Source of the DNA: Myxococcales bacterium
GTDB lineage: Bacteria; Myxococcota_A; UBA9160; JALSIO01
Assembly (NCBI GenBank): GCA_026989995.1
Contig: JALSIO010000576.1
Coordinates: 1 to 14,114, forward strand
Length of the DNA stretch: 14,114 bases
Direction of reading: 5' to 3'
A program made the translations under genes and the position numbers. This document shows positions 13,637-14,114 of this stretch, one piece after another (position 1 is the stretch's first letter; each line of letters begins with the position of its first letter). Under the pieces are notes generated by a model. That model was not told where the DNA came from. It worked only from the letters and a program-made list of their open reading frames with translations, and made no database searches.

Positions 13637-14114
13637 CTAGCGCCAGGCGAAGACCGGTTGCTCGTAGTGCTCCACCCGGGTGGGGCGGCCCCGGAAGGCC
13701 ACCTCGGCGAGCTGGTAGAGGACCGCCGCGGTAGGAGCGTGGATCTCGGCGCCGAGCGAGCGCAGGGGGACACCGAGCAACGGCCGGGGGCTCTCCGGGA
13801 TCCGGCGCAACGCCGGCACCTCCGGGGCGTCGAGGTCCGACACCGGAACCCGCCAGGCCCCGGCCACCTCCACCGGGTTCGGACGGAGCTCCGTCGCCTC
13901 CGGCGCCCACACCACCACCGGTGTGATGAGGTAGCCCGAGCGGGTCGGGTAGTCGTCGAGCAGCCCGAGGACGGCGCCCGGGTCGGCTTCGATGCCCACC
14001 TCCTCGCGGAGCTCCCGGAGTGCCGCCGAGGCCGCGTCCTCGCCGGGGTCCACGCGGCCGCCGGGGAGCGCCCACTGGCCCCGGTGCGCGGGGAGGTGGG
14101 CGGCCCGCCGGGTG
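13637..14114 (-). CDS. Nudix hydrolase, CoA pyrophosphatase (NudL)-like (partial, N-terminus beyond window)
   Basis: The frame is open through the right end of the window; 159 residues are visible. Reading in from the edge gives LPAHRGQWALPGGRVDPGED, then ALRELREEVGI, a complete Nudix box (G-x5-E-x7-REUxEExGU) that coordinates Mg and hydrolyses a nucleoside diphosphate linked to another group. The preceding HRGQ and the following LLDDYPTRSGYLITPVVVW resemble CoA pyrophosphatases of the NudL/YeaB group, which cut CoA to phosphopantetheine and 3',5'-ADP. The C-terminal VEHYEQPVFAWR also resembles the YEQYFVWG ending there. The CoA role would suit the surrounding acyl-CoA genes but is not proven. 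A GTG at 14053 lies inside the Nudix box and cannot be the true start. The gene is upstream of hldD on the same strand. Confidence 0.88.
   Translation of the reverse strand, partial: TRRAAHLPAHRGQWALPGGRVDPGEDAASAALRELREEVGIEADPGAVLGLLDDYPTRSGYLITPVVVWAPEATELRPNPVEVAGAWRVPVSDLDAPEVPALRRIPESPRPLLGVPLRSLGAEIHAPTAAVLYQLAEVAFRGRPTRVEHYEQPVFAWR

Noticed and set aside
1..14114. Defence system, mobile element or CRISPR array
   Set aside because: No nuclease, integrase, transposase, toxin-antitoxin pair, direct-repeat array or attachment-like repeat is visible; composition is uniform across the window.

Overview
The window is a gene-dense, very GC-rich stretch (about 70% G+C or more by eye, not counted) from a Gram-negative bacterium. 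It holds 13 protein genes, two of them cut by the window ends. Spacers are short, the longest being about 110 bases, so there is no gene-free stretch over 300 bases. I see no rRNA, tRNA, CRISPR array, insertion sequence or phage gene. HldD (ADP-heptose epimerase) implies an outer membrane with heptose-containing LPS. A BolA protein together with six acyl-CoA dehydrogenase (ACAD) genes in 14 kb suggests a lipid-degrading proteobacterium or a Myxococcota/Binatota-like lineage; the exact taxon cannot be read from the sequence.

Layout. (1) Positions 1-2144, minus strand: two ACAD genes, the second running off the left end. (2) Positions 2145-2256: divergent control region with two overlapping perfect inverted repeats, a likely TetR-type operator. 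(3) Positions 2257-4819, plus strand: two more ACAD genes and a bolA gene, all three joined by overlapping stop/start codons. (4) Positions 4864-6746, minus strand: an epoxide hydrolase followed by a DHH-family phosphoesterase. (5) Positions 6803-8263, plus strand: pabB for folate (p-aminobenzoate) synthesis. (6) Positions 8340-14114, minus strand, in transcription order: a Nudix hydrolase (cut at its N-terminus), hldD, two ACAD genes, and a large fusion protein joining a methyltransferase-like domain, a family 2 glycosyltransferase and a Rossmann-like domain. The last three genes overlap and are probably co-translated.

How the genes may work together. The ACADs form three adjacent pairs. In each pair one subunit shows a recognisable catalytic glutamate (helix-G type in the first two pairs, MCAD type in the third) and the other lacks it. 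This matches the heteromeric ACADs known from steroid side-chain and dicarboxylate/pimelate degradation (FadE26/27, FadE28/29, PimC/PimD types). The first two pairs are paralogous to each other and face away from a shared operator, as expected for an inverted duplication under a common acyl-CoA-responsive repressor. The substrate is unknown. The hldD/ACAD/glycosyltransferase cluster may tie envelope glycan work to lipid metabolism, or may be chance neighbourhood.
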